A stretch of 52,907 bases of DNA from Niabella aurantiaca DSM 17617 (GCF_000374125.1 NZ_KB893633.1:1-52907), one strand, 5' to 3'. Counted from the first letter of the stretch, positions 9,012 through 18,476 are shown. The notes: generated by a model not told the origin, from the sequence alone. Made by a program: numbers and translations.

Positions 9012-9617
9012 TTAAGGAAACGGCATTGATCCGTCTTCTGCGAGCAGGTACTGCAATTTACGGATTTCCTGCAATATTCTGCTCACCGGCAACCCCATTA
9101 CATTATAAAAATCCCCGTTGATCTTTTTGATGCCGGTAACGCCGATCCATTCCTGTATGGCATAGGAGCCGGCCTTGTCAAAAGGCTGATAGTGGTCGAT
9201 ATAATACGTGATCTGCCGGGTGGTCAACGGATAAAAGGTAACTTCTGTTGTATCTGAGAACAGGATCTCCTGCCGGCCCTTTACCAGCGCTACGCCGGTG
9301 ATTACCTGGTGGGTGCGGCCCTGCAGCCGGGTCAGCATGTCAATGGCGTCCTCCCTGCTCCGTGGCTTGCCGATCACCCCATCTTTTAGCGCAACAATAG
9401 TGTCTGCCGCAAGAATGATCCGGCCTTCTTCCACCTCCTCCCATACGGCCATTGCCTTTCTTCTGGCCACATCGGCAACGGCGGCATGCAGGTCCAGCGC
9501 AGGGTCAAAACGCTCATCTGTTTCCCGTACCAGAACATCGAACGGAACGGCTGCCCATTCCAGTATCTGCTTACGGCGCGGGGACGAGGAGGCAAGAACA
9601 ATGCGGTTGCTGGTCAT
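9012..9617 (-). CDS. maf: Maf-family nucleoside triphosphate pyrophosphatase
   Basis: 201 aa, normal for Maf. It shows the N-terminal SSSPRRKQIL phosphate-binding motif (about 10-19), AADTIV with the metal-binding Asp (about 69-74), GKPRS, and DKAGSYAIQ (about 151-159), which fits the YhdE-type dTTP/UTP pyrophosphatase subgroup. These enzymes hydrolyse noncanonical or excess NTPs to NMP and pyrophosphate. The gene starts 4 bp after the UbiA-type gene ends, so the two are translated from one transcript. Cytoplasmic. Confidence 0.93.
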   Translation of the reverse strand: MTSNRIVLASSSPRRKQILEWAAVPFDVLVRETDERFDPALDLHAAVADVARRKAMAVWEEVEEGRIILAADTIVALKDGVIGKPRSREDAIDMLTRLQGRTHQVITGVALVKGRQEILFSDTTEVTFYPLTTRQITYYIDHYQPFDKAGSYAIQEWIGVTGIKKINGDFYNVMGLPVSRILQEIRKLQYLLAEDGSMPFP

Positions 9618-9621
9618 AAAA

Positions 9622-10551
9622 TTACAAATAAAAATAAAAAATGCCCATCGACAGGATGCCGGTCAGCATGAGGCCTTTGGTTACCATACTTAAATAGTGG
9701 TATTCACCTGGCGTGTTTGCAGCAACCAGCTTCCGGAGCAGATAGGCTGCCGGCACAATGATGAGCAGTACACAATACACAACGCCCGGCCACCAGCCCA
9801 GCTGCAGGATATAAAACTGAACTACAAGCAAAAGCGCTATCAATAAAGTAAGCCATACGGCAACATATACTTTGGTGGCATTCACGCCCCATGCGATCGG
9901 CATGGTATTGCAGCCGTACTTCTGATCGCCGGCGATGTCCTCCACATCTTTTATTGCTTCGCGTACCAGCGAAATAATAAAGGCAAATCCTGCATACAAT
10001 ACCGCAAACCGGAAAAGCTTCAGCTGGCCGGTATGTCCGCCTCCGAAGGCATCGGAGAACGAGAACTTGGAAAGAAAAATGATCATGATCGTCCAGGCCG
10101 TCAGCAGCGAGATGACGATATTCCCGATCAGGATCTCCTTTTTAAATTTTACCGAGTAAAACCAGAGCAGCAATACGCAGGCGATATTGGCCACCACCAG
10201 GTACCAGCGGGAAAAAGGATTTACTGCAATGGCCGTCAGCAATATCCCCAGCACGCTCAGCACCAGATGCCAGACCAGCGCCCACCGGCGGTTGATGTAT
10301 TTGCCGATGATCATTTTCTGCGGCTTGTTGATCCGGTCGATATTCATATCGAAATAATCGTTGATGATGTTTCCCCCCGCTGCTATAAATACAGAGGCCA
10401 GCATGAGGAGCAGGAACTGGAACAGATCCCCTTCGGGCACCAGTCCGCGGTAAACAGGGAGGTAAATACAATACTGAAACATCACCTGCGTCAGCGCAAT
10501 AAAAATAAGATTCGGGTAACGCACCAATTTGAAAAATGCCGCTATCTTCAT
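9622..10551 (-). CDS. UbiA-family membrane prenyltransferase (GGGP-transferase-like)
   Basis: 309 aa with about eight to nine membrane segments. The first aspartate-rich motif is NDYFDMNIDRINKP (Asn64, Asp65, Asp68, Asp72), and a second, DVEDIAGDQKYG, lies near residue 200. Both bind Mg-diphosphate in UbiA enzymes, which transfer a prenyl chain to an aromatic or glycerol acceptor. Bacteroidota homologues in this setting are usually named geranylgeranylglycerol-phosphate geranylgeranyltransferase, but substrate cannot be read from sequence. It lies 13 bp after the KdsC-like gene and 4 bp before maf, so it is part of a tight operon. Confidence 0.88.
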   Translation of the reverse strand: MKIAAFFKLVRYPNLIFIALTQVMFQYCIYLPVYRGLVPEGDLFQFLLLMLASVFIAAGGNIINDYFDMNIDRINKPQKMIIGKYINRRWALVWHLVLSVLGILLTAIAVNPFSRWYLVVANIACVLLLWFYSVKFKKEILIGNIVISLLTAWTIMIIFLSKFSFSDAFGGGHTGQLKLFRFAVLYAGFAFIISLVREAIKDVEDIAGDQKYGCNTMPIAWGVNATKVYVAVWLTLLIALLLVVQFYILQLGWWPGVVYCVLLIIVPAAYLLRKLVAANTPGEYHYLSMVTKGLMLTGILSMGIFYFYL

Positions 10552-10564
10552 CCGGTTGTTAATT

Positions 10565-11086
10565 TTAAGTAGAAGCGATCAGGGATTCATTGCCCCAATG
10601 ACCATTACTGCGCAATACTTTTTCGATCACCTCCCGCACACAACCGCGGCCGCCATTGAAACCGGAAATAAACCGTGCTTTCTGCTGCACCTCACTCACC
10701 GCGTCGGCCGGGCATGCCGGCAGCCCCACAACATCAAATACCGGCAGGTCCGGTACGTCGTCTCCCATAAATAACACTTCATCCGGGTCCAGATTACGGT
10801 CATTCATCAGTTGCAGAACAAACCCTTTCTTATCCCGGATCTCAAAGTGTACTTCCCGGATCCCCAACCGGTTCAAACGCTGCTGCACGGCCGAGGGCGC
10901 CGACCCGGAGACCACCACAATGCTGTAGTCCAGCGTCAGGGCCAGCTGCAAAGCATACCCGTCTTTTACATTCATCACCCGGGCCATTTCACCGCTTTCC
11001 AGTATCAGCAGGTCGCCGTTCGTAAGCACTCCGTCCACATCAAAAATAAACACCTTTATTTTCTGGAAACGCTGCAACAGGTTCAT
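10565..11086 (-). CDS. KdsC-like HAD-IIIA phosphatase
   Basis: 173 aa, the usual size for 3-deoxy-D-manno-octulosonate 8-phosphate phosphatase (KdsC). HAD motif I is FDVDGVLTNG with Asp16 and Asp18, motif II is VVVSG, and motif IV is MGDDVPD. KdsC removes phosphate from KDO-8-P in lipopolysaccharide core synthesis. No kdsA or kdsB is near, so another sugar phosphate is possible. It lies in the DUF2520-HAD-UbiA-Maf order common in Bacteroidota. The C-terminal tail (residues 160-173) is polar and probably flexible. Confidence 0.85.
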   Translation of the reverse strand: MNLLQRFQKIKVFIFDVDGVLTNGDLLILESGEMARVMNVKDGYALQLALTLDYSIVVVSGSAPSAVQQRLNRLGIREVHFEIRDKKGFVLQLMNDRNLDPDEVLFMGDDVPDLPVFDVVGLPACPADAVSEVQQKARFISGFNGGRGCVREVIEKVLRSNGHWGNESLIAST

Positions 11087-11249
11087 TCTATACTCGTTTT
11101 ATTAAAGCTGATGCAAATGTATTGGATTCAACTGAATCGCCGAGTTTTCTGCGTTGCGATTTGAGAATCGGGTGATCAGTTGTAAGCGATCAGCTGTCAG
11201 CTTTCAGCCTTCAGACAGATTTCAGCAGCTAACGTTTATTTTTAACGCA

Positions 11250-12032
11250 TTACATCCGGTATTTTTCAGGAACCGAATGCTTCATCAGCGCATCGGTCAG
11301 GAAATTGTATACCGCAAGATGCTCGGAGTACGCCTTCAAAAGCTCCTGGTGCCGCCGGATCGTATCCAGATCTTTCCGGATGGCAGGTCCCGTTTGCATG
11401 CCGGCCGGTGATTCATGATCCAGGCGCTTCACTGTGTTTTGCACCAGCGGCAGCAATTCCTGAAAGGCGATCCCCTCCTTTTTACAGAAGGATTCTGCCA
11501 GGTCAAATAAATAGTTGGTAAAATTACTGGCGAATACGGCCGCTACGTGCAGTTTTGACCGCTTATCCAGATCCGCAGTATGTACCGGGCTGCCGGTAAT
11601 GGAGGCTGCCAGCTGATCCAATATATTTTTTGTGTAGGCATCAGCACCTTCTGTATAGATCATCAGCTCGGGGAGCCGATCCTGCTCCTTTCGCATACTT
11701 TGCAGCGGATAAAAAACGCCGTAATGCTCTGTCGCCGCCTTTAGGATCTCCATAGGCACCGCCGCTGCTGTATGCGCCACAATTTTACCGTTCAACCGCA
11801 GATCTCCCGCCAGGGCGCCAATGGCGGAATCGGCTATGGCGATCAGATAAACATCGCCCGTCTTTGTTATCAGGCTTGTATAATTGGTCGATTCTGTATT
11901 CCACTCATACGCCAGCTCAGAGGCAGCCGCAGCGTTGCGTCCATAGATCTGTATGATCTCATGACCGGCTTTCAGCAGTTTCCTTCCCAGCACAGCCGCC
12001 ACATTTCCGGACCCGATAATAACAATGTTCAT
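11250..12032 (-). CDS. DUF2520 Rossmann-fold protein
   Basis: 260 aa from the ATG at 12032. The frame is open upstream, but MNIVIIGSGNVA is the natural start of the dinucleotide-binding fold; upstream ATGs would run into the divergent hydrolase gene. Residues 1-30 form the beta-alpha-beta NAD(P) motif (GSGNV). The C-terminal half is the all-helical DUF2520 domain with LDKRSKLHVAAVFASNFTNYL. It resembles NADP-dependent oxidoreductases of the F420/ProC type, with unknown substrate. It leads the minus-strand cluster, 163 bp upstream of the KdsC-like gene. Only 25 bp separate its start codon from that of the divergent hydrolase. Confidence 0.88.
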   Translation of the reverse strand: MNIVIIGSGNVAAVLGRKLLKAGHEIIQIYGRNAAAASELAYEWNTESTNYTSLITKTGDVYLIAIADSAIGALAGDLRLNGKIVAHTAAAVPMEILKAATEHYGVFYPLQSMRKEQDRLPELMIYTEGADAYTKNILDQLAASITGSPVHTADLDKRSKLHVAAVFASNFTNYLFDLAESFCKKEGIAFQELLPLVQNTVKRLDHESPAGMQTGPAIRKDLDTIRRHQELLKAYSEHLAVYNFLTDALMKHSVPEKYRM

Positions 12033-12040
12033 AATATAGA

Positions 12041-12048
12041 TACCTTTG
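12041..12048 (+). promoter_or_regulatory. -7 box of the hydrolase gene
   Basis: TACCTTTG matches the Bacteroidota TAnnTTTG box and lies 9 bp before the ATG at 12058. The transcript would begin within a few bases of the start codon. No TTTG is seen at the -33 position. Confidence 0.5.
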
Positions 12049-12057
12049 TTTTCGCGC

Positions 12058-12903
12058 ATGAAATTACAAAATTTTATAAAGGAGCTCTTTAAGGTCCGTA
12101 TCCGGCTGCTGGCGCTGGTTTCAAAAGAACGCGCCGGAAATACCACCTTCCGCATCTTTTGCACACCCCTGGGCAAGGCGGGTTATTCCCTTACACCGGT
12201 GCTGCGATCGGCCGAACAGCTCGCGCACACTTTTCAGGGGCAGCAGCTGAAAGGATACCGCTGGAACAATGGTGCCGGGCGAAAGCTCCTCATTGCCCAT
12301 GGTTTCCGATCGCACACACAACGTTTTGAGCACCTCATTCCCCTGCTTGTTGAAAAAGGTTACGAGGTTGTTGCCTTTGATGCCCCGGCGCATGGGCTGA
12401 GCAGCGGCAGACAGATCAATGCGGTTGACTATACCAGGCTGATATCAGAACTGACTGTTCAGTACGGGCCCTTTGATGCCTATATCGGTCATTCGTTCGG
12501 AGGATTGGCAATTGCCCTGGCCACCGCCGAGCTGCCGGAAAACGCATCCGTAAAGATCGTTCTGTTTGCTCCCGCAGCCGATACGGCAGGGCTGGCAACC
12601 GTTTTTTTAAAGGAAATGCAGGTTACAGACCCCGGGGTCCGGCAGCACTTTTATAATAATGTGGTCCGGATCAGCGGCCGGGGGCTGGACTGGTTTACGA
12701 TCCGGCGGTGCCTCCCTGCCCTGAAAAGTGCCGTTCTCTGGATCCACGATACGCAGGACCCGGTAACCCCGGTGAGCGAAGCGCTGGAAATACAACGCCT
12801 GGCGCCTTCCAATATCCGTTTTATATTTACCGAAGGGCTTGGACACAGCAGGGTCTACCGGAATGAGTCCGTCTTAAAAGAAGTGGCCGGCTTTCTTTCC
12901 TGA
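12058..12903 (+). CDS. Alpha/beta-hydrolase fold protein
   Basis: 281 aa from the ATG at 12058; the in-frame ATG at 12046 falls inside the promoter box. An oxyanion-hole region AHGFRSH (about 80-86), nucleophile elbow GHSFGG with Ser146, an acid in HDTQDPVTP and a C-terminal His in GLGHSRV form a complete Ser-Asp-His triad. No signal peptide, so a cytoplasmic esterase or lipase-like enzyme of unknown substrate. The N-terminal 50 residues are basic and may pack as a cap. Divergent from the DUF2520 gene. A perfect palindrome CATGGTACCATG lies right after the stop (12904-12915). Confidence 0.88.
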   Translation: MKLQNFIKELFKVRIRLLALVSKERAGNTTFRIFCTPLGKAGYSLTPVLRSAEQLAHTFQGQQLKGYRWNNGAGRKLLIAHGFRSHTQRFEHLIPLLVEKGYEVVAFDAPAHGLSSGRQINAVDYTRLISELTVQYGPFDAYIGHSFGGLAIALATAELPENASVKIVLFAPAADTAGLATVFLKEMQVTDPGVRQHFYNNVVRISGRGLDWFTIRRCLPALKSAVLWIHDTQDPVTPVSEALEIQRLAPSNIRFIFTEGLGHSRVYRNESVLKEVAGFLS

Positions 12904-13045
12904 CCATGGTACCATGTTTGCGGCAACCGGATCCGGGTCATAATAAAATAGTAACAGGGACATAATTCAATGAAAAGCAGGGGATAAAACCAGGCACTGG
13001 TGGCTGCCGGGGGGTAAAAATTGAGGGGATTTAAAAAAAAAATTC

Positions 13046-13053
13046 TAATCTTG
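13046..13053 (+). promoter_or_regulatory. Probable -7 box of topA
   Basis: TAATCTTG differs from TAnnTTTG at one base and lies 40 bp before the topA ATG. A TTG at 13021-13023 is 22 bp upstream, slightly beyond the usual spacing. An A-run lies between them. Confidence 0.4.
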
Positions 13054-13093
13054 CCCAAAATTTGGTAACAAAAGCGTTGTTCAGAAAAGAATT

Positions 13094-15673
13094 ATGGCGA
13101 AGAATTTATTGATCGTTGAGAGCCCGGCAAAGGCAAAAACCATTGAGAAGTTTTTAGGCAAGGATTTCCAGGTAAAGAGCAGTTTCGGGCACATCCGTGA
13201 TCTTGAGAAGGCCGGAATGGGGATCGATATCGAAAAACAGTTCCATCCGCGCTATGTGGTGTCGGAGGGAAAGGAAAAAGTGGTACGCGATCTCAAACAG
13301 CTTGCCTCAAAAAGCGAAGAAGTGTGGCTGGCAACGGATGAGGACCGTGAAGGTGAGGCCATCAGCTGGCATTTATGTGAGGTGCTGGGACTGGACCCGA
13401 AGACCACCAAGCGGATCGTGTTCAACGAGATCACCAAACCTGCCATACAACAAGCAGTAGCGGCCCCCCGCCATGTAGATATGAACCTCGTGGATGCCCA
13501 GCAGGCCCGCAGGATACTGGACCGCATCGTTGGATTTGAACTGAGCCCCGTGCTCTGGAGAAAAATAAGCGTTAAGAACAACCTGAGCGCCGGAAGGGTT
13601 CAGAGTGTGGCCGTACGGCTGATCGCAGAACGGGAACGGGAGATCAACGCTTTTGAAGCACAGAGCAGCTTCAAGATCGTTGCCATTTTTACGGCTACGG
13701 ATAACAATGGCAAAAAAATATCTTTTAAAGCGGAAGGTGCCAAATTCAATACGGCAGAAGATGCCGAAAAGTTCCTGCAGTCCTGCGTAAATGCGGATTA
13801 TACCGTTAAAGACATACAGGTAAAACCAGGAAAGCGCAGCCCCGCCCCACCCTTTACCACCTCGACCCTGCAGCAGGAAGCCAGCAGGAAATTTGGTTAC
13901 AGCGTAAGCAGGACCATGCAGATCGCGCAGCAATTGTATGAGAACGGGCACATCACCTATATGCGTACAGACAGTGTGAACCTGAGCAATACGGCGCTTT
14001 CGGATCTTACCAACACGATAAAGAGCATGTATGGTGAGCCCTATCATCAGTTTCGCCGGTTTAAGAATAAGAACGAGAACGCCCAGGAAGCGCACGAGGC
14101 CATCCGCCCTACCTATATGAGCAACAGCACTGTTGAAAATGCAGACTGGAAGCGGCTTTATGACCTGATCTGGAAACGTACCATGGCCTCCCAGATGGCG
14201 GATGCACAGCTGGAAAAGACCACGGCAAAAATTGAGATCTCGACCAACAAAGAAGAACTGTCCGCTACCGGAGAAGTGGTGAAATTTGACGGGTTCCTGA
14301 AGCTTTACCGGGAAGACCGTGATGACGAAGACATCCAGGAAGATGAACTGCAGGAAGGCATGCTGCCCCCTTTGACCACCGGGCAAAAGCTTCCCCTGGT
14401 CGAAATGACCGGTACGGAACGGTTTACCCGTCCCTCTCCCCGCTACACCGAAGCCTCTCTCGTAAAAAAGCTGGAGGAACTGGGTATCGGCCGGCCTTCC
14501 ACCTATGCACCCACAATATCAACCATCCTGAAGCGGGAATATGTTGAAAAGCGCGACAAGGAAGGTATCGAGCGCAAATACCGCACGATCATCTTAAGAG
14601 ACAATCAGCTTGCCAAAAAAGAAAATGCAGAGATCACCGGAGCAGAAAAGTCGAAGCTTTTCCCAACCGATCTCGGGCTGGTGGTAACCGATTTCCTCAA
14701 ACAGTACTTTGAGGATATTATGGACTATGGCTTTACCGCCAAGATCGAAGAAGAATTTGATGAGATCGCCAACGGCAAACTGCCCTGGAACAAGCTCATC
14801 GACGACTTCTACCATCCGTTTAAAGGAGACGTGGAAAATACGATTGAAACCGCAGAACGCATCAAGGGAGAACGCGAGCTGGGAATTGAGGACGCTACCG
14901 GGAAACCGGTCATTGCGCGCATGGGCCGTTTTGGCCCCATGATCCAGATCGGGAACGCGGAAGATGAGGAAAAACCCCGGTTTGCCACGCTGCGCAAAGG
15001 ACAAAGTATCGAAACCATAACCTTTGCCGAGGCCATGGACCTCTTCAAACTGCCCGTAACATTGGGCACCTACGAAGACAAAGAAGTTTCTGTAAACGTA
15101 GGCCGCTTTGGCCCCTATGTAAAATGGGGGGAGGATTTTATTTCCATTCCGCGTACGGAAGACCCTCTGTCCGTGGATATGGAGCGCGCCATTGCGCTGA
15201 TCAGCGAGAAACAGGCTGCAGATGCGCCCATAGCCCAGTTCGACGGAAAGCCGGTAACCCGGGGTAAAGGTCGTTTTGGCCCCTATATTAAGTGGAACGA
15301 CCTTTTCATCAATGTGCCCCGCCGCTACGATTTTGAAAATCTTTCACAGAGCGATGTTGACGAACTGATCAAAACCAAGGTCGAAAAAGAAGCCAACCGG
15401 TACATCCGGCAATGGCCGGAGGAAAAGATTGCGCTGGAAAACGGCCGCTGGGGCGCTTTTATCCGTTTTGGCAAAAAAATGGTGAAGCTTGGACGAAAAG
15501 AAGACGGAACAAAATATGCGCCCGAAGAAGTAGCCCAGCTGGACGTGGCAATTGTAAAAAAAATGATCGAGGCTGAACTTCCGGGAGCATTCAGCAAACC
15601 CGCTAAAAAAACAGCAGCCAAAAAAGCCCCCGCAAAAAAGAAAGCCGCGGCCAAAAAGGCCTCTAAAAAATAA
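13094..15673 (+). CDS. topA: DNA topoisomerase I (type IA)
   Basis: 859 aa. The TOPRIM domain has IVESPAKAKT (Glu9) and the acidic triad TDEDREGEA (Asp82, Asp84). The catalytic tyrosine is Tyr289 in GHITYMRTDS. The enzyme nicks and religates one strand to relax negative supercoils. The C-terminal third has four Gly-Arg-Phe/Trp-Gly repeats (MGRFGPM, VGRFGPY, KGRFGPY, NGRWGAF) instead of the cysteine zinc fingers of E. coli TopA. It ends in a Lys/Ala-rich tail (about 834-859) likely to bind DNA non-specifically. Monocistronic: own promoter region and a strong terminator 20 bp downstream. Confidence 0.97.
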   Translation: MAKNLLIVESPAKAKTIEKFLGKDFQVKSSFGHIRDLEKAGMGIDIEKQFHPRYVVSEGKEKVVRDLKQLASKSEEVWLATDEDREGEAISWHLCEVLGLDPKTTKRIVFNEITKPAIQQAVAAPRHVDMNLVDAQQARRILDRIVGFELSPVLWRKISVKNNLSAGRVQSVAVRLIAEREREINAFEAQSSFKIVAIFTATDNNGKKISFKAEGAKFNTAEDAEKFLQSCVNADYTVKDIQVKPGKRSPAPPFTTSTLQQEASRKFGYSVSRTMQIAQQLYENGHITYMRTDSVNLSNTALSDLTNTIKSMYGEPYHQFRRFKNKNENAQEAHEAIRPTYMSNSTVENADWKRLYDLIWKRTMASQMADAQLEKTTAKIEISTNKEELSATGEVVKFDGFLKLYREDRDDEDIQEDELQEGMLPPLTTGQKLPLVEMTGTERFTRPSPRYTEASLVKKLEELGIGRPSTYAPTISTILKREYVEKRDKEGIERKYRTIILRDNQLAKKENAEITGAEKSKLFPTDLGLVVTDFLKQYFEDIMDYGFTAKIEEEFDEIANGKLPWNKLIDDFYHPFKGDVENTIETAERIKGERELGIEDATGKPVIARMGRFGPMIQIGNAEDEEKPRFATLRKGQSIETITFAEAMDLFKLPVTLGTYEDKEVSVNVGRFGPYVKWGEDFISIPRTEDPLSVDMERAIALISEKQAADAPIAQFDGKPVTRGKGRFGPYIKWNDLFINVPRRYDFENLSQSDVDELIKTKVEKEANRYIRQWPEEKIALENGRWGAFIRFGKKMVKLGRKEDGTKYAPEEVAQLDVAIVKKMIEAELPGAFSKPAKKTAAKKAPAKKKAAAKKASKK

Positions 15674-15693
15674 ATAAACCAGCATCGGATAAT

Positions 15694-15730
15694 AAAAGCA
15701 GCAGGCGATACGCCGGCTGCTTTTTCTTTT
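15694..15730 (+). terminator. topA: Intrinsic terminator of topA
   Basis: AAAAGCAGC (15694-15702), one mismatch, GGCG, a 3-nt ATA loop, CGCC and GCTGCTTTT form a 13-bp stem with one internal mismatch, followed by a T-rich tail. The A-run before the stem makes it potentially bidirectional. Confidence 0.92.
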
Positions 15731-15830
15731 CAGGCCACAGAAACCCCATTTTTTGCCTTTTTACCTACCTGTTTTTCGGTATATTTCGGTGAGCGTTCAG
15801 CCAAAATGAAATATTTTTTTATTTTGCCTC

Positions 15831-17822
15831 ATGCGATACCTGTTACTACTCCTTGTATGCAGCCTGACAGCCCCGGAAATACCAGGGCAATCGATGCTGG
15901 GCTATGCCGGCTATGCCGACAGCCTGCAAGGATTGTTGCGCCACTCCAAAGATGACAGCACCACAGCCCGGCTCAATTATTTCTTATCCGATTACTGGAG
16001 CTATACGGACACGGCAAAAGCAGCATTTTATCTGAGGGAAGGGAAAAAATACAGCAGGAACAGCTCCTATTTACAGGCCCTGGCTGTTTTTTACGAAGCG
16101 CTGCTCCTGCATGATTTTCAAATGGAGCAGGCAGCAAAAAAATACCGGCAATCAGAAAAGCTGCTTGAACCGGTACCGCTTCAGGAAGCCCTCGTTTACC
16201 GGGCAAGGGCCTGGCGGAACTATGGCACCCTGCAACAGCGGAAGGACAATGAAAAGGAAATGGTAGCGGTCATATTGAACCACGCCATCCCGCTTGTCCG
16301 GAAGGCCGGCGACCGGGAGCGCGAAGGCAGCTACTATAACGATGTAGGCATGGTGTATATGAACCAGCTGATGCACTCCAAAGCGGAAACTTTTTTCAAA
16401 AAGGGACTGTCATTGCTGAGAAAAGCACAACCAAAACCCGAAACAATGATCCTGGCGCTGGATAACCAGGCAAAGAATTTCTGCTATATGGACAGTATGC
16501 AATATGCCCGGCCTCTGCTCGACGAAATGGAGGTCCTGCTCAGACCCTATCCCGGGTCCGAATACAACATCGATTATGCGCTGACCAGAAGCATCTATTA
16601 CCGGAAGACGGGGAACCCGAAAGCCGCGTTGAAAAGCCTGCGGGCTGGCATCCCGCTTGCACAAAAACTGAAACAGCACCGCCTGGAAAATTCCCTGCGA
16701 TTCCAGGTGTACAAGGTATATACGGCAATGGGAAAATACAGGTCTGCCCTGGGTGCCCTGCAAACCGTTATCAGAAACAAGCAATATACCTTTATGGAGG
16801 ACGAGGTGATGCATGCGTTCGAAATGTCTGCGACCTATGACCATCTGAACGATATACCCCACGCTTACGAGTGGCTGAAAAAATACAGCGTTCTGCGCGA
16901 CACCATGTATCTGCGGAACCTGAAGGCTGGTATTTCGGACATGGAAACAAAATTCAATACGGCCGAAAAAGAAAAAGAGATTGCGCTGCTCCAGGCAGAA
17001 AATAAAGAAACAGCGCTCAAAGCCAAAAACTCGCGGCTGAGCACCCTGGTCCTGATCGTTATCTGCATCACCATTTTTATCGTGCTGCTGTTTGTGACCA
17101 TCACTTACAGAACATTCAAAAGACTGGCAGCCCAGCGGGAACAGAACTACCGGCAGCGATTAAAAGAAATGGAGCAGCAGCGGCAGATCATGACCACCGA
17201 GGCCATGCTGGAAGGCGAGGAACGGGAAAGAAGACGTGTAGCGCGGGATCTTCACGACGGTCTGGGCGGAATGCTTGCCGGAATAAAGCTCAAATTGTCC
17301 AGTCATGCCAGCAGCCAGGACCACCCGGTGCAGAATGGTCAGCCGGAGCTGCATACCATCATTGATCAGCTGGACAAATCGGTAACGGAGTTAAGACGGA
17401 TCGCCCGGAATATGATGCCGGAAAGCCTTATCCGGTTTGGATTACAAACGGCGCTCAAAGACCTCTGTGCATCGCTGATGACACGGGAAACGCATATTAG
17501 TTTTACGGCATTTGACATTGATGAGCGCATGGAGCTTTCCATACAGGTGGTCATCTACCGCATCATACAGGAAGCGCTGGCCAATGCTATCCGGCATTCG
17601 GGGGCAAAGAATATCATGGTACAATGCAGCCAGGAAGAGCACCGCTTTTATATAACAGTGGAGGACGACGGGATTGGCTTCAACAGCCAGACTGAAGGGA
17701 AAAAAGGGATCGGGCTGATCAATATTGAAAACAGGGTGAAATACCTGAATGGCAAAATAGACGTGGTGTCGGCAGCCAATGAAGGTACAACCATAAATAT
17801 GGAATTATATGTTGCAGCATGA
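15831..17822 (+). CDS. TPR-containing sensor histidine kinase (HisKA_3 / NarX-type)
   Basis: 663 aa. Signal peptide (1-20), a periplasmic TPR-like helical region (about 45-370), a coiled coil (about 375-400), one membrane segment (about 403-427), then the kinase core. The dimerisation/phosphoacceptor helix reads RVARDLHDGLGG with His475. The HATPase_c domain has EALANAIRHSG (Asn585) and EDDGIGF. This is the two-component class whose partners carry LuxR-type HTH domains. Its stop overlaps the start of the response regulator by 14 bp, so the two are translationally coupled. The signal sensed is unknown. Confidence 0.93.
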   Translation: MRYLLLLLVCSLTAPEIPGQSMLGYAGYADSLQGLLRHSKDDSTTARLNYFLSDYWSYTDTAKAAFYLREGKKYSRNSSYLQALAVFYEALLLHDFQMEQAAKKYRQSEKLLEPVPLQEALVYRARAWRNYGTLQQRKDNEKEMVAVILNHAIPLVRKAGDREREGSYYNDVGMVYMNQLMHSKAETFFKKGLSLLRKAQPKPETMILALDNQAKNFCYMDSMQYARPLLDEMEVLLRPYPGSEYNIDYALTRSIYYRKTGNPKAALKSLRAGIPLAQKLKQHRLENSLRFQVYKVYTAMGKYRSALGALQTVIRNKQYTFMEDEVMHAFEMSATYDHLNDIPHAYEWLKKYSVLRDTMYLRNLKAGISDMETKFNTAEKEKEIALLQAENKETALKAKNSRLSTLVLIVICITIFIVLLFVTITYRTFKRLAAQREQNYRQRLKEMEQQRQIMTTEAMLEGEERERRRVARDLHDGLGGMLAGIKLKLSSHASSQDHPVQNGQPELHTIIDQLDKSVTELRRIARNMMPESLIRFGLQTALKDLCASLMTRETHISFTAFDIDERMELSIQVVIYRIIQEALANAIRHSGAKNIMVQCSQEEHRFYITVEDDGIGFNSQTEGKKGIGLINIENRVKYLNGKIDVVSAANEGTTINMELYVAA

Positions 17823-18444
17823 TCAACTGGTTCTTGCCATTGTAGACGATCATCCTATTGTAATTGAAGGGCTGAAAAACCTGCTGGCTTCCGCAACGGG
17901 CTTCGACATTGTAAGCTTTACGACAGGATCCGATTTCCTGAATTATCTGAAAACCAATGGAGCCGACGTAGTACTGCTGGACATTGTGTTACCGGACGCT
18001 AACGGGCTCGAACTTTGCCGGGATATAAAAAAGAAATATCCCGACATCACCATCCTGGCGATCAGCAACCAGGCGGAACGCAGCATCATCCAGCAAATGC
18101 TGCAAAACGGGGCCAGCGGCTACCTGCTCAAAAATGCTTCGGCGGATGAGTTGCTCGACTGCATCGAAAAAGGCATGAAAGGAGAAACAGCCCTCAGCAA
18201 AGAAGCAAAAGATATCCTGTCTGGTCCGGCAACAAACGACTGGAACAGCATTCCCTCGCTGACAAAGCGCGAAAAAGAGATCCTCAGGCTGATCTCAGAA
18301 GGGCTTTCCAGCACTGATATTGCAGACAAGCTATACCTGAGCCAGCTGACCGTTGAAACCCACCGCAGGAATATCATACAAAAATTTCAGACCAACAATA
18401 TGTTCTCTGTTATCAAGCTGGCCATGGAGCATAAGATCATTTAA
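17809..18444 (+). CDS. NarL/FixJ-family response regulator
   Basis: 211 aa. The receiver domain (about 7-122) has the acidic pair Asp13/Asp14, phosphoacceptor Asp58 in VVLLDIVLP and Lys108. The C-terminal LuxR-type HTH (about 146-205) reads LTKREKEILRLISEG and LSQLTVETHRRNI. It overlaps the kinase gene by 14 bp and is its cognate partner. No obvious target gene follows: the next gene is convergent. Targets cannot be deduced. Confidence 0.95.
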   Translation: MLQHDQLVLAIVDDHPIVIEGLKNLLASATGFDIVSFTTGSDFLNYLKTNGADVVLLDIVLPDANGLELCRDIKKKYPDITILAISNQAERSIIQQMLQNGASGYLLKNASADELLDCIEKGMKGETALSKEAKDILSGPATNDWNSIPSLTKREKEILRLISEGLSSTDIADKLYLSQLTVETHRRNIIQKFQTNNMFSVIKLAMEHKII

Positions 18445-18476
18445 GCAGACTATTGACCGGACACACAAACCCCTTC

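Noticed and set aside
11087-11249. Possible tRNA or small RNA between the DUF2520 and KdsC-like genes
   Set aside because: Repeated CAGCT/CAG words but no cloverleaf or anticodon stem could be formed.
13373-14386. Long antisense open frame within topA
   Set aside because: It is the shadow of a strongly conserved gene, and its sequence shows no domain.
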